Source of the DNA: SAR202 cluster bacterium
GTDB taxonomy: Bacteria > Chloroflexota > Dehalococcoidia > Lucifugimonadales > UBA3495
Direction of reading: 5' to 3'
Assembly: GCA_016872385.1 (NCBI GenBank)
Contig: VGZV01000018.1
Location: 1-48,098, forward strand
DNA: 48,098 bases
The notes under the pieces were generated by a model. The model ran no database searches, was not told where the DNA came from, and was given only the letters and a program-made list of their open reading frames with translations. Within the stretch, counting starts at the first letter, position 1. Each line of letters begins with the position of its first letter. The translations under genes were made by a program, and so were the position numbers. Below are positions 8,267 through 16,420 of this stretch, in pieces.

Positions 8267-8382
8267 AAGTCCTCCCCCTGGTTTCTGGCGTCACTTTAGA
8301 AATTGCCACCCCTCTAAGAGGGTGTGTGACAATTCCCGCTGGTGGTGAGTCCCGACGTATCGGCATCCCGACCAGGTCGGGG

Positions 8383-8447
8383 CTTGTCGAACCATGAGCG
8401 GGCTAAAAGCTACTCATCCTTCGACAAGCTCAGGATGAGCGGGCTGG
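8383..8447. repeat. Inverted pair of CTTCGACAAGCTCA repeats
   Basis: A GCTTGTCGAACCATGAGCGGG unit is followed by its near complement CCTTCGACAAGCTCAGGATG, giving a long hairpin in the gap between the PanE-like gene and the DUF2283 gene. The same family occurs near 796, 25231, 38892 and 44388. Confidence 0.75.
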
Positions 8448-8503
8448 GTAGACGGCATTTCTCACACAGGCTCTAACACCAGGGACTCCAGTCACAGCTT
8501 ATT

Positions 8504-8710
8504 TCATGGTAGCCTGACTTCCTCAGCTTTCACCAGGCTGGTCAGGGAACCCAGCAAGAACTCCCGGCCACCCTGGATTTCCAAGAGCACCGGCCTGCCT
8601 TCGGCGGAAAAGTGGGCGATAACCCCGTTGGACTCTTCGGCATAATCAAAGGGTTCTTCAGATAGCCAAACCCAAAGAATATCCACTTCGGGGTCATATT
8701 TAAGTCTCAT
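8504..8710 (-). CDS. DUF2283-family protein
   Basis: This small protein (68 residues) has the DUF2283 pattern: YDPEVDILWVWLSE near the N-terminus, a central acidic stretch, and LLEIQGGREFL. Members are often encoded beside DUF4258 proteins, and the pair behaves genomically like a toxin-antitoxin module. That is the arrangement here, with an 11-base overlap with the upstream DUF4258 gene. An antitoxin-like role is likely but rests on family context only. Confidence 0.85.
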   Translation of the reverse strand: MRLKYDPEVDILWVWLSEEPFDYAEESNGVIAHFSAEGRPVLLEIQGGREFLLGSLTSLVKAEEVRLP

Positions 8711-8954
8711 ATCTCGCGCGCCTTCCAGGGTACAAAGGCACTACAGTAATCTCCCCGTTTTCTTCGTACACCACCCGCAAAAAGTGGTCTGTGTCCAGAA
8801 TAATTTGTGCAACAAACCTTCCTCCGTATCCAGGAAAAACCTCGCGAGGAGATTCCACAGCGCTAATCACCGTATCTTCGTACACCGCCCACCCCTGCCG
8901 CTGCATCATATCCAATTTCGCCAAAGCGTGCCGGGTGAAACGTATAGGTTTCAG
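8700..8954 (-). CDS. DUF4258-family protein, probable CTG start
   Basis: The protein resembles DUF4258, a small RelE-like fold family often acting as the toxin-like partner of DUF2283. The conserved N-terminal FTRHA segment with its His lies upstream of the first ATG (8909) and first TTG (8924). A frame beginning at CTG 8954 includes it. This CTG overlaps the trpD stop as CTGA and follows AAGGAG by five bases, so translation coupled from trpD with a CTG start is the best reading, giving 84 residues. The C-terminus (EITVVPLYPGRRARYE) is typical. If only standard starts are allowed, the protein is 74 residues and loses the conserved His. Confidence 0.72.
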   Translation of the reverse strand: MKPIRFTRHALAKLDMMQRQGWAVYEDTVISAVESPREVFPGYGGRFVAQIILDTDHFLRVVYEENGEITVVPLYPGRRARYET

Positions 8955-9976
8955 GCCAACTCCTTGCCCAGCCGCTGGCTCAACGCCGCCAGGGCCTCCA
9001 GCGTCGCAAGGGCTGCCCCTTTATCAATAGTCCTGGCAGCCAGGTCAATGCCCTGGCGCAGGGTGCCGACTTTATCCCCCGCCAGCAACACTGCCCCGCT
9101 GTTCAGCAGCACCACGTTGCGAATTGGGCCTTGCTTGCCTTGGAACAACCGGCGCATGGTGGCGGCGTTTTCTTCTTTACTGCCTCCCCGGATGTCCTGG
9201 CTGGTGGCGCGGGGCAGGCCCGTGCTTTGCAGGGCAACGCTCCAGGGCTGCACTTGGCCGTCTTTTACCTCCCAGCCGGAGTTGCCGCCTGCCAGGGTCA
9301 GCTCGTCGGAGCCGTCTTCGCTGTGCACCACCAGGGCGTGGCGGACGCCCAGCAGCCGCAGCACCTCGGCCATGGGCTGGGCCAGGTGCGGGTAGGCAAC
9401 GCCCAAAAGCTGGTGCTGGGCGCGGGCCGGGTTGGTCAATGGCCCCAGGATGTTGAACACTGTGCGGATGCCAATCTCCCGGCGCACCGGCGCAGCATAG
9501 CGCATGGCGGGGTGGAACACCGGCGCAAACATGAATCCCATGCCGGTTTCGGCGATGCACCGTTCCACGCCCGCCGGGGGCAGGTCAATTTTTACTCCCA
9601 GGGCCTCCAGGACGTCGGCGCTGCCGCAGGAGCCGGAGGCGGCGCGGTTGCCGTGCTTGGCGACTTTAAGCCCGGCCGCCGCTGCCACAAAAGCCGCCGC
9701 GGTGGAGATGTTAAAGCTGTTCTTGCCGTCGCCGCCGGTGCCGCAGGTGTCCGCCAGGGGGCCGGGCACGTTCACCGGCAGGGCCTTCTCCCGCATCACG
9801 GCAGCCATGCCCGCAATTTCCTGGGGAGTCTCGCCCTTGAGGTGCAGAGCGGTAAGAAAAGCCCCCAACTGGGCAGGCGTAGCCTGACCTTCCATGATTT
9901 CCCGCATCACCGTGGCGGCCTCTTCCTGAGTTAACGAACGCTTTGAAACTGCTGCGGCTATGGCTTTCCGGATCAT
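8951..9976 (-). CDS. trpD: Anthranilate phosphoribosyltransferase
   Basis: TrpD transfers phosphoribosyl from PRPP to anthranilate, the second step of tryptophan synthesis. The glycine-rich CGTGGDG (residues 78-84), NIST, and KHGNRAASGSCGSADVLEALG (about 107-127) motifs are all intact, and the 341-residue length is normal. I chose the ATG at 9976 (MIRKAIAAAV) because it matches the family N-terminus and has GGAG about nine bases upstream. The ATG at 10018 has no ribosome site. It heads a minus-strand run with the DUF4258/DUF2283 pair, separated from trpC by two further genes. Confidence 0.96.
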   Translation of the reverse strand: MIRKAIAAAVSKRSLTQEEAATVMREIMEGQATPAQLGAFLTALHLKGETPQEIAGMAAVMREKALPVNVPGPLADTCGTGGDGKNSFNISTAAAFVAAAAGLKVAKHGNRAASGSCGSADVLEALGVKIDLPPAGVERCIAETGMGFMFAPVFHPAMRYAAPVRREIGIRTVFNILGPLTNPARAQHQLLGVAYPHLAQPMAEVLRLLGVRHALVVHSEDGSDELTLAGGNSGWEVKDGQVQPWSVALQSTGLPRATSQDIRGGSKEENAATMRRLFQGKQGPIRNVVLLNSGAVLLAGDKVGTLRQGIDLAARTIDKGAALATLEALAALSQRLGKELA

Positions 9977-10105
9977 TGTGCTGGCTCCATATCTGACACC
10001 GAAGGATTTGGAGATCATTATGTAGGCTACTGCGGGATGTTGTAAACAGATATGAAAGTCAGGGGCTTATAAGGGCTCTGGCCCTGTTTATGATTGGAGT
10101 TGACT

Positions 10106-10576
10106 ATGCGTATAGCTCTGGGCAGTGACCAGCAGACCAGTTTGACCGGTCACATCCAAAGGTATCTGGAAGGCAAGGGACACCAGCTGGCGCTGGCAGG
10201 CGCGCTGCGGCCAGATGATGAAAAGCTTTGGCCTCACGTGGGTTTCGCTGTGGCGCAACTGGTGGTGAGCGGCAGATGCGATACTGGCATCGCCTTGTGT
10301 TGGACGGGCACAGGGGTCTGCCTGGCGGCAAACAAGGCGGCAGGAGCGCGGGCCGCCTTGTGTAGCGACGCCGCTACGGCCCGGGGCGCCCGGCTGTGGG
10401 ACGACGCCAATATTTTAGCCTTGAGCTTGCGGGCTACATCCCCGGCGATGGCCGAAGAGATACTGGAGGCGTGGCTGGCTCCCCTGGACACGTCCCAGCG
10501 GGACGCCGAGGACCTGCGGGGCCTGGCAATGCTGGCGGACTTGGAAGCCCGCTTTTTGCGGGAGCGCTTACCTTAA
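10106..10576 (+). CDS. RpiB/LacA/LacB-family sugar-phosphate isomerase
   Basis: The 156-residue protein matches the ribose-5-phosphate isomerase B fold: N-terminal MRIALGSD, then CWTGTGVCLAANKAAGARAA, where the family has CGTGIGMSIAANK, and a DDANILALSLR segment. The Cys of the CxTG motif, which acts as base in RpiB, is kept. The His that normally follows the N-terminal Asp (GSDH) is Gln here. I chose ATG 10106, preceded by GGAG. It may act on a pentose or other sugar phosphate; substrate is uncertain. It stands alone, divergent from trpD. Confidence 0.85.
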   Translation: MRIALGSDQQTSLTGHIQRYLEGKGHQLALAGALRPDDEKLWPHVGFAVAQLVVSGRCDTGIALCWTGTGVCLAANKAAGARAALCSDAATARGARLWDDANILALSLRATSPAMAEEILEAWLAPLDTSQRDAEDLRGLAMLADLEARFLRERLP

Positions 10577-10582
10577 CCCACG

Positions 10583-10720
10583 GTTGATTCATTCTCGGTG
10601 AGGGTAGGGCCAGACCGGAGCCTGCCTGAGCCAACCGAAGGGTGTCTGCCCCGTGTCAGGGATTAGGCCTTGGGCGCACACGCAGGTGCGCCCCTACGGA
10701 TATGCTGAAAATGAATCAAC
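10583..10720. repeat. MITE-like dispersed element, copy 1
   Basis: Perfect 11-base terminal inverted repeats, GTTGATTCATT and AATGAATCAAC, enclose about 138 bases. Two internal hairpins are visible: a GGCCAGAC/GTCTGCCC pair and GGCGCAC...GTGCGCC. Copies 2 and 3 lie at 20879 and 37245. It abuts the stop codon of the LLM flavoprotein gene. Confidence 0.7.
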
Positions 10721-10723
10721 TTT

Positions 10724-11728
10724 TCAGTCGCTCCGGAAAGCGGGCAGCACTTCCTGAACGCAGCGCTCCAGTTGCTCTTCAAGCCTGGGGGAGACAAAGC
10801 GCAGCACCGGCATGGTGCAACCGGCGTCCAGGTAGGCTTGAATCTTCTGGACTACTGCTTCCGGGGAGCCGTAAGCCAGCCACAGGTCGGCCCGCTCTTC
10901 GGTGATGGTCCCGGCCCCATAGTACATCTGGAGGAACTCGGCGGCCTCCCGGTAGGCCTGGCGACGGTCCGGGTTGATATTCACCAGCATGTGCAGGCAG
11001 GACTCCAGCTTGCTGGCGTCGCGGCCTTCTTCCGCAGCGTAATTCCGGATAGTATCGAACCGGCGGCGGAACTCGTCCACGGGGGTAGCATCGGTCTGCC
11101 AGCCATCGGCATAGCGGCCCACCCGGCGCAGGATGCGGTCCACGGTGGCTGCGTCGGCCTGTCCTGGCTTGGGGTTGGCGGCAATGTAAATAGGCATGGG
11201 CTGCTGCACCGGCTTGGGCAAAAGCTCTACGTTCTCAAATTGGTAGAACTTTCCCTGGTGGGTCACCCGGTCTTCGCTCCACAGCCGCCTCAAGATGGTG
11301 ATTCCCTCGATTACCCGCCCCACCCGCTCGCGGGAGGCGACCCCCATGGCCGCCAGCTCAGTGGCGAAGGCCGGACCAAAACTTTCCGACCCGCCATTGC
11401 ACACCGACAGTATGGTGCGTCCCCCGGAAAGCACGTCCAGGCTGGCCCACTGCAGGGCCAGGAGGATGGGATGGCGCAGAGGGAAACTGGCCATGCAGAT
11501 GGTGCCCAGGCGGACCTGCCGGGTGTGGGCGGCAATGGCCGACAGGGTTACTATGGATTCCACCCGGGGTTTGGAGAGTATGTTGTCACCAACCCAAACG
11601 CCGTGAAAGTAGCCTGATTCCTCCGCTGTCTTGGCCGCTTTAATCAGGTCGTCCATGGTGGCCCAATTGAACAGCACGGCGCGGTTGGAAAGGCTGATGC
11701 CAAATTTTGCCTTCATGGGATGGCTCAT
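10724..11728 (-). CDS. LLM-class flavin-dependent oxidoreductase
   Basis: This 334-residue TIM-barrel protein of the bacterial-luciferase superfamily uses FMN or F420. Diagnostic stretches are KFGISLSN at the N-terminus, ESGYFHGVWVGDN near 40, VRLGTICMASFPLRHPILLA near 75-90, and RVGRVIEGITILRRLWSED with YQFENVELLPKPVQ near 140-180. Such genes are abundant in Chloroflexota, where they are thought to act as monooxygenases or F420-dependent reductases; the substrate cannot be read here. It lies 21 bases after the M20 peptidase gene on the same strand, suggesting a two-gene operon. Confidence 0.88.
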   Translation of the reverse strand: MSHPMKAKFGISLSNRAVLFNWATMDDLIKAAKTAEESGYFHGVWVGDNILSKPRVESIVTLSAIAAHTRQVRLGTICMASFPLRHPILLALQWASLDVLSGGRTILSVCNGGSESFGPAFATELAAMGVASRERVGRVIEGITILRRLWSEDRVTHQGKFYQFENVELLPKPVQQPMPIYIAANPKPGQADAATVDRILRRVGRYADGWQTDATPVDEFRRRFDTIRNYAAEEGRDASKLESCLHMLVNINPDRRQAYREAAEFLQMYYGAGTITEERADLWLAYGSPEAVVQKIQAYLDAGCTMPVLRFVSPRLEEQLERCVQEVLPAFRSD

Positions 11729-11749
11729 GTTTTGCCTCTGGGCTGCAAG

Positions 11750-12955
11750 TTAGCTTAGCAGGGACACGATGGTGTGGACCATCACCTTGGCCACGTTTAC
11801 CGCATGGGATATGGGTACAAAATCCACGCCCAGGGGAAACACTCCGCCGCCCACGCCATACATCACCGACGGCACCCCGGCGGCACACGGCCCGCCCGCG
11901 TCAAAGGTGCCCTGGCCGTAAAAGGTTTGGGGTGCCTTTCCAAGCATCTGTTGGTGAGCCGCCCTCATCGCCGTTACGCCGGGATGGGCAGGGTCCACCA
12001 GGGCGGGCAGCATATACTCACCCCGTTCCACCGTCACCTGGTACGGGCGCAGTTCGCCGATGGCCTTTGCCATGTCTGCTGCCGCTTGCTCTGGGTCGTC
12101 ACCGGGGAGAAGGCGCCGGTCAACGCGGATGCGGGCAACCTCCGGGAGGGTGTGCGGCGCCATCGGCTCGAAGGTCAGTTGGTAGGCCAGGGCATGACGT
12201 TTTCCCAGCAAGGGATGTTCGCCCTCCAGCGGAACATTCCGGAGCCGGTTCAGCACCTGGTTGGCTCCTTCAATGGCGCTAAGACCCTGGCTGGGCGCAC
12301 TTGAGTGGGTCGCCTTGCCCCGCACGGTGACGTTGACATCTACCCGTCCCCGGTTGCCCAGGGAGATGGCTTGGTTGGTGCGGGTCAGCAGGATGCCAAA
12401 GTCCGGCTTGGCAGGGAGGGCCTTGAGAATCTCCGTTGAACAGCGGTGGCTGCTGCGGCCCTCATTGTTGATGGCAAAGTACAGGGTGCCGCGGAGGGGC
12501 ACGACCTGCTCAGTCAGCAGCTTGAGCACTGTCAGCATAATGGCCTGGTGGGACTTATTCTGCCCTGCGCCCTGGCCAAAAGCACAGGGTTCGTCGTAGC
12601 CCCACGGGGCGGCTGTCCCAACCTTTCCGGAGAACGGTTCTTCCATCAGGTTGTGGTGCTGGGTTGGCGTATAGACCATCACCAAAAGGGTCGCGCCTGA
12701 GGAGCCATCCCCCAGCCTTACCACCAGCTGGTTGCGGGGCACGTCGGTTATGTGGTTAATGCCCAGCGCCTGTATCTTGGGCCGCAACACCCGTTGCACA
12801 TAGTGCACCAGCTTGGGGTCGTCGGGCTCCATAAATATTTCTGGCCCCAGGGGGACCTGGGTGGGGATCTGGCACAATTCAGCCAGGGTAGCCAGCAAAT
12901 AGCGCTGGTCCAGGCAGTCCAGAAGTTTGGGAATCGTGCTCCGCTCCGGCAACAT
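11750..12955 (-). CDS. M20-family peptidase-like protein, metal ligands altered
   Basis: The protein of about 401 residues follows the M20 metallopeptidase layout: a catalytic domain, a dimerisation insert (ATHSSAPSQGLSAIEGAN), and a C-terminal return to the catalytic domain ending in PISHAVNVAKV with the last expected His ligand. The usual first metal motif (H-x-D) reads VYTPTQH, the usual GRGxxD-K reads GQGAGQNK, and EE reads NNEGRSS. Metal binding is therefore probably changed or lost. The ATG at 12955 follows GGAGG closely. It probably is a hydrolase of amide-containing small molecules, but this is inference. It is followed closely by the LLM flavoprotein. Confidence 0.78.
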   Translation of the reverse strand: MLPERSTIPKLLDCLDQRYLLATLAELCQIPTQVPLGPEIFMEPDDPKLVHYVQRVLRPKIQALGINHITDVPRNQLVVRLGDGSSGATLLVMVYTPTQHHNLMEEPFSGKVGTAAPWGYDEPCAFGQGAGQNKSHQAIMLTVLKLLTEQVVPLRGTLYFAINNEGRSSHRCSTEILKALPAKPDFGILLTRTNQAISLGNRGRVDVNVTVRGKATHSSAPSQGLSAIEGANQVLNRLRNVPLEGEHPLLGKRHALAYQLTFEPMAPHTLPEVARIRVDRRLLPGDDPEQAAADMAKAIGELRPYQVTVERGEYMLPALVDPAHPGVTAMRAAHQQMLGKAPQTFYGQGTFDAGGPCAAGVPSVMYGVGGGVFPLGVDFVPISHAVNVAKVMVHTIVSLLS

Positions 12956-13266
12956 CAACCTCCAATCACGCCGGGTGTGCGCATAGTCCTTGCCTGGGTA
13001 TTAACCCCACGCAGACAGTGATAAAGTTGGCCTGCGGACACCCGCTAAATACCAGTCTGGATATCACGCCGGTTGGCCTTGCCCCAAAAGTATGGATTTC
13101 GATAGTCAGTAACGTTTTGCATACAATGATTGTCACCCTGAGTCCTTCGGCTGAAGGACGAAGGGGCTAAAATGCCAGGATTTTAGATTCTTCGCTTCAC
13201 GCAGAATGACATTCTGGGCAAAGCCACGCCGGTTCAAGATTCCGGCCAGGCTCCAGTAGGTGCGGC
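12956..13266. repeat. Intergenic region with dispersed repeat
   Basis: No gene is seen. Positions about 13128-13225 hold a repeat with a CCTTCGGCTGAAGG hairpin and an ATTTTAGATTCTTCG segment that recurs near 46200. The rest has no visible structure. Confidence 0.5.
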
Positions 13267-13767
13267 TTACTTTACCTGCTCCCGCAGAAAGAACACAAAG
13301 TCCATATCCCCTGGCGAATGGCCCAAAGACTCCAGCATCAGGCCCGCCTCTGCCCGGTGGTGTGCGCTGTGGTTGGTCAGGTGGCTGACCAGTTGCCAGG
13401 AAGGCCAGTGGTATTCCCGCTTCTCCCGGGGGTTGAAGGCCGATACTTGGGAATCCAGCTGCCGCTCGGTCACGCCCTTGGCGTAGGCCTGCATGGCGGC
13501 GTGGGACTGGTCAAACCAGTTCCGCAGCTCCGGGAAAGGCATATTGTCATCTGGATCGGCGGTTCGCTCCGGCTTCCCGTTCAGCACCGAGAGCCACCAG
13601 AATTGCACCCGCACTGTGTGCAGCAGCGTGGAACGCACGCTGTGGTGGCTGCCCATCAGCTGGCGGCCCAGTTCTTCCTCGCTAAGCTGGGCTGCGGCGG
13701 CCAGCACCTTCGCATTGGCCCACTGGTTGTATGCAATCAGCGACTTGGCATGTTCTGCCCAAGACAT
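13267..13767 (-). CDS. DinB-family protein
   Basis: The 166-residue protein looks like a DinB/YfiT four-helix bundle. It starts LIAYNQWANAKVLAAA and has HHSVRSTLLHTVRVQFWW near residue 40-58 and HLTNHSAHHRAEAGLML near 130-146. The spaced His residues in the second and fourth segments are the usual divalent-metal ligands. DinB-like proteins are often thiol-S-transferases or metal-dependent enzymes of unknown substrate. I chose ATG 13767, with GGGAGG seven bases upstream. The gene directly follows the alpha/beta hydrolase (gap about 14 bases), so they are probably co-transcribed. Confidence 0.85.
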   Translation of the reverse strand: MSWAEHAKSLIAYNQWANAKVLAAAAQLSEEELGRQLMGSHHSVRSTLLHTVRVQFWWLSVLNGKPERTADPDDNMPFPELRNWFDQSHAAMQAYAKGVTERQLDSQVSAFNPREKREYHWPSWQLVSHLTNHSAHHRAEAGLMLESLGHSPGDMDFVFFLREQVK

Positions 13768-13781
13768 GGCGGCCTCCCGTA

Positions 13782-14687
13782 CTAAGCGGTGACTTTCCTG
13801 GCCCCGGTCGTCTGCTTGGAGGCCGCTTCCACTTTGGCAATGAACTCCAGCAGCTTGGCCGCATAGAAGGTGGCCTTCATATGGTAGCGGTTGGTGGCGG
13901 CGATGCCGGGGAAGGTGTGGTCGTGCTGGCCCACCACGTCCCACTCGGCATGGGTCCAGGCCGAAGGGTGCATCTCCGTGTGAGGCAGCAGGCGCTTCAC
14001 ATTTTCCGCCGCCGACACGTGGTGCACCTCGTCAGGCGTGTTGCCCTCAAAGGCAAAGACTGGGCACCGGACAGCCCTTACTTGCTCCTCGGTCATGTCG
14101 CCCACCGGGTTGGGCCGGGAGAACTGCGCCTGCCACTTTCGCATGGCCGCGAGAAACTCTTGGATGCTCATGGACATTAGCCGCTCCCGGTTGGAAGGGT
14201 TGTCCTTGATGCGCTGGGCAAAGAACTCGGTCTGGGCCACTGCGGCCATACCGCCGCGCTCCGCTGCATCAATAAACTGGCCGTAGTATATGGGTGACAT
14301 TGCCTTGGCGCTGTTGGGACCACCGCTGACCTCCCACATGAATACGCCTTTAATCAACTCGGGATGGCGGTAGGCCAGGGTAAGGGAGGTGCGGGAACCA
14401 GCGGAGCCTCCGGCGGCGTAAGCGGGCACCGCGCCAATGTGCTTGAGCAGCCCGGCCATCTCCTCAGCCCAGATATGCTGCTCCGAAAGTTCCCCGCCAA
14501 TTACAATATCGGAGCGCCCGCAGTTGCGCCGGTCATGGAGAATAACCCGGCAGTGGGGGGAGAGCAGCGCCGCCATAGGCCGCAGTCCATTGGTGTCCAC
14601 CCTGCCGCCCGGTGTCAGGATGACCGCTGGGCCGGAGCCGTACACTTCATAATACAGGTTGACCCCCTGGATATTGGCGTAAGGCAT
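13782..14687 (-). CDS. Alpha/beta-fold hydrolase
   Basis: The 301-residue protein begins MPYANIQGVNLYYEVYGSGP, the typical opening of small-molecule alpha/beta hydrolases. The oxyanion region is LTPGGRVDTNGLRPM, and the nucleophile elbow is GGSAGS near residue 94. A late His occurs in GQHDHTFPG, preceded by CPVFAFEGNTPD, which may hold the acid. It probably hydrolyses an ester or similar bond in the cytosol; substrate unknown. ATG 14687 has AAAGGAGGGCCTC before it, an excellent ribosome site. It is in an apparent operon with the DinB gene. Confidence 0.88.
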   Translation of the reverse strand: MPYANIQGVNLYYEVYGSGPAVILTPGGRVDTNGLRPMAALLSPHCRVILHDRRNCGRSDIVIGGELSEQHIWAEEMAGLLKHIGAVPAYAAGGSAGSRTSLTLAYRHPELIKGVFMWEVSGGPNSAKAMSPIYYGQFIDAAERGGMAAVAQTEFFAQRIKDNPSNRERLMSMSIQEFLAAMRKWQAQFSRPNPVGDMTEEQVRAVRCPVFAFEGNTPDEVHHVSAAENVKRLLPHTEMHPSAWTHAEWDVVGQHDHTFPGIAATNRYHMKATFYAAKLLEFIAKVEAASKQTTGARKVTA

Positions 14688-14849
14688 GAGGCCCTCCTTT
14701 GCGTTGCGCACAGACCGCGCCGGCTTTCGAGTCTGATGGAGTGTAGCAGGCCTGCTCCAGGGCAGCAACCGGGGTTGTGCAGCCGGCAAGGTTTAGGCCC
14801 AGGGCAATGGCATATGGCTGATTTTATTTTACAGGGAAACCGCGCCCAA

Positions 14850-14880
14850 CAAGGAGGGGCGAGGCATTCCCCGCCCCTGC
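14850..14880. repeat. Small GC-rich palindrome
   Basis: An AGGGGCGAGGC...CCCCGCCCCT hairpin of the GTAGGGGCG family, between convergent ends of the hydrolase promoter region and the secreted-protein gene. The copy is imperfect. Confidence 0.5.
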
Positions 14881-14932
14881 AAGCGACATAATGGTTGACC
14901 TGTAATTACCTTGCCTGCCGCCCCAGGGCTGG

Positions 14933-16420
14933 CTATCTGGCCGGCCGTAGCTCTACCGCGGCGCCAGCCCACGGAGACCGCTTGCTCCAGCTCATGGTCA
15001 CTGACGGGTCAAAGTCCTGCCGGAATTCCGGCTGAAGACACAAGGTGTTGCAAGCAGCTTCTCCGGTGAGCGTGTATCCGGTTTCCGCTGACAGCGGCAG
15101 AGCGGTCTGGGACATGACAAACCCTCCCACAGTGGCGCTGCCGGTATTGGCATGGGGGGTCAGGGCGACGCTGCCCGCAGTAGCGGGGCCGCCGGCCTGG
15201 GAGGAGTCATTCAGTGCCGCCTGGGCCACGGCACCCGCTCCGTTGAGCCCGGAAGCGTTTACGTTGCTGTATTCCACCAGCGACCAGAGCAACACAGTGG
15301 CCTTGGGCGATGTGATAGTTACTTTGCCGGTCCGGTTAATATGCTCCATGGACCGGAACAAGGTTAGCCTGATATTGCCCGGCATGGTGGCGCCAATGGG
15401 CGCCCAGGCGCGTCCAACCGGACCCTGCACCTCCGGCGGGCCGGCAGAGCCGTCCGTCTGGGCTACCCAGAGCAGAGCTAGGCTTTTCCCAGTGATAGTA
15501 ACCTGGGCGGTATCCATAGTGGTGCCAGGGGCCGCGTTATTGTCCAGCAGAGTTGGAGTAATGCTGGCCTGCGGTGTGGTAGCGGCTGGTCTGAGTTCTG
15601 CGGCAATTACAAGCCAATGGGAGTTGTTGGTCCATCTCATATCCGCCAGCGCTGAGAAATTGTTCTTGAATTCCGCCTGCACACATATGGTTCCGCAAGG
15701 CGCAAATCTGATGTCTGGCTCTGGCATTGGTGTGAAATTATAGCCAGCGCCGGGTCCAGTCCAGGGCAGACCATTCCTAGATATGGCAAATCCCGCGGCC
15801 ACGGCGCTGTTGGGTAGTGAGGACTGGTTCAACAACACGTTGCCGGAAGTGCTCATTCCGGTGCCTTCTTCCAGCCAGTTATTGCTTTTTGATTGCGTGA
15901 TGGCCCGCGTTCCGTTGATTCCTCCCGTATCTACATTACTATATTCCACCAGAGACCATACCATTCCACCGGGGTCTCCAGTGGCAATGGTAATTGGGCC
16001 AGTGGTTGGGGCCATCGCCAGGGACCTAAACAGAGTAAACCGGCGGTCGCCGGGAGTGGTGCTGCTTACTTCGGTCCAAGTGCGTTTGGGGTCAGACAAA
16101 ACTGGCGTTCCACTTCTGCCGTTATCCTGGGACACCCAAAGCAGGGCCAGGTTGCGCGCCCCAATGGTGACGGAATCGGTGACGCCCTGGGTAGTGAGAC
16201 TCCTCCCGGTGATTAAATGATTAGCGGTAATGGTGGTGGCCGTCGCCGCGGCCAAGTCCTCTGGCATCAGTGCATCTATTGGCTTGCCAAGTATGTTGGC
16301 CGAAGCTTGGCGGCTCAATGTATCGGCAGGGGGCATTTGTGCTGCAATGGCGCTGGATGTGGTTGCCGCCACCGCCAGCAAAAGTAGGGTTAACAACCTG
16401 GCTAAATTGGACAATTTCAT
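14933..16420 (-). CDS. Secreted protein with tandem duplicated domain
   Basis: The product (about 495 residues) starts MKLSNLARLLTLLLLAVAAT with a clear signal peptide ending near SAIAAQ, so it is exported. The mature protein holds two homologous units, each with LALLWV(S/A)Q near its start, then RxTLFRS, a VWSLVEYSNV or LLWSLVEYSNV segment, and an end in AAELRPA or AVELRPA. A pair of Cys near each unit's end (CGTICVQAEF, CNTLCLQPEF) could form a disulfide. I do not recognise the family; beta-rich composition suggests a surface or binding role. I chose ATG 16420, with GGGAGGGTCGAGG upstream. Confidence 0.8.
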   Translation of the reverse strand: MKLSNLARLLTLLLLAVAATTSSAIAAQMPPADTLSRQASANILGKPIDALMPEDLAAATATTITANHLITGRSLTTQGVTDSVTIGARNLALLWVSQDNGRSGTPVLSDPKRTWTEVSSTTPGDRRFTLFRSLAMAPTTGPITIATGDPGGMVWSLVEYSNVDTGGINGTRAITQSKSNNWLEEGTGMSTSGNVLLNQSSLPNSAVAAGFAISRNGLPWTGPGAGYNFTPMPEPDIRFAPCGTICVQAEFKNNFSALADMRWTNNSHWLVIAAELRPAATTPQASITPTLLDNNAAPGTTMDTAQVTITGKSLALLWVAQTDGSAGPPEVQGPVGRAWAPIGATMPGNIRLTLFRSMEHINRTGKVTITSPKATVLLWSLVEYSNVNASGLNGAGAVAQAALNDSSQAGGPATAGSVALTPHANTGSATVGGFVMSQTALPLSAETGYTLTGEAACNTLCLQPEFRQDFDPSVTMSWSKRSPWAGAAVELRPAR

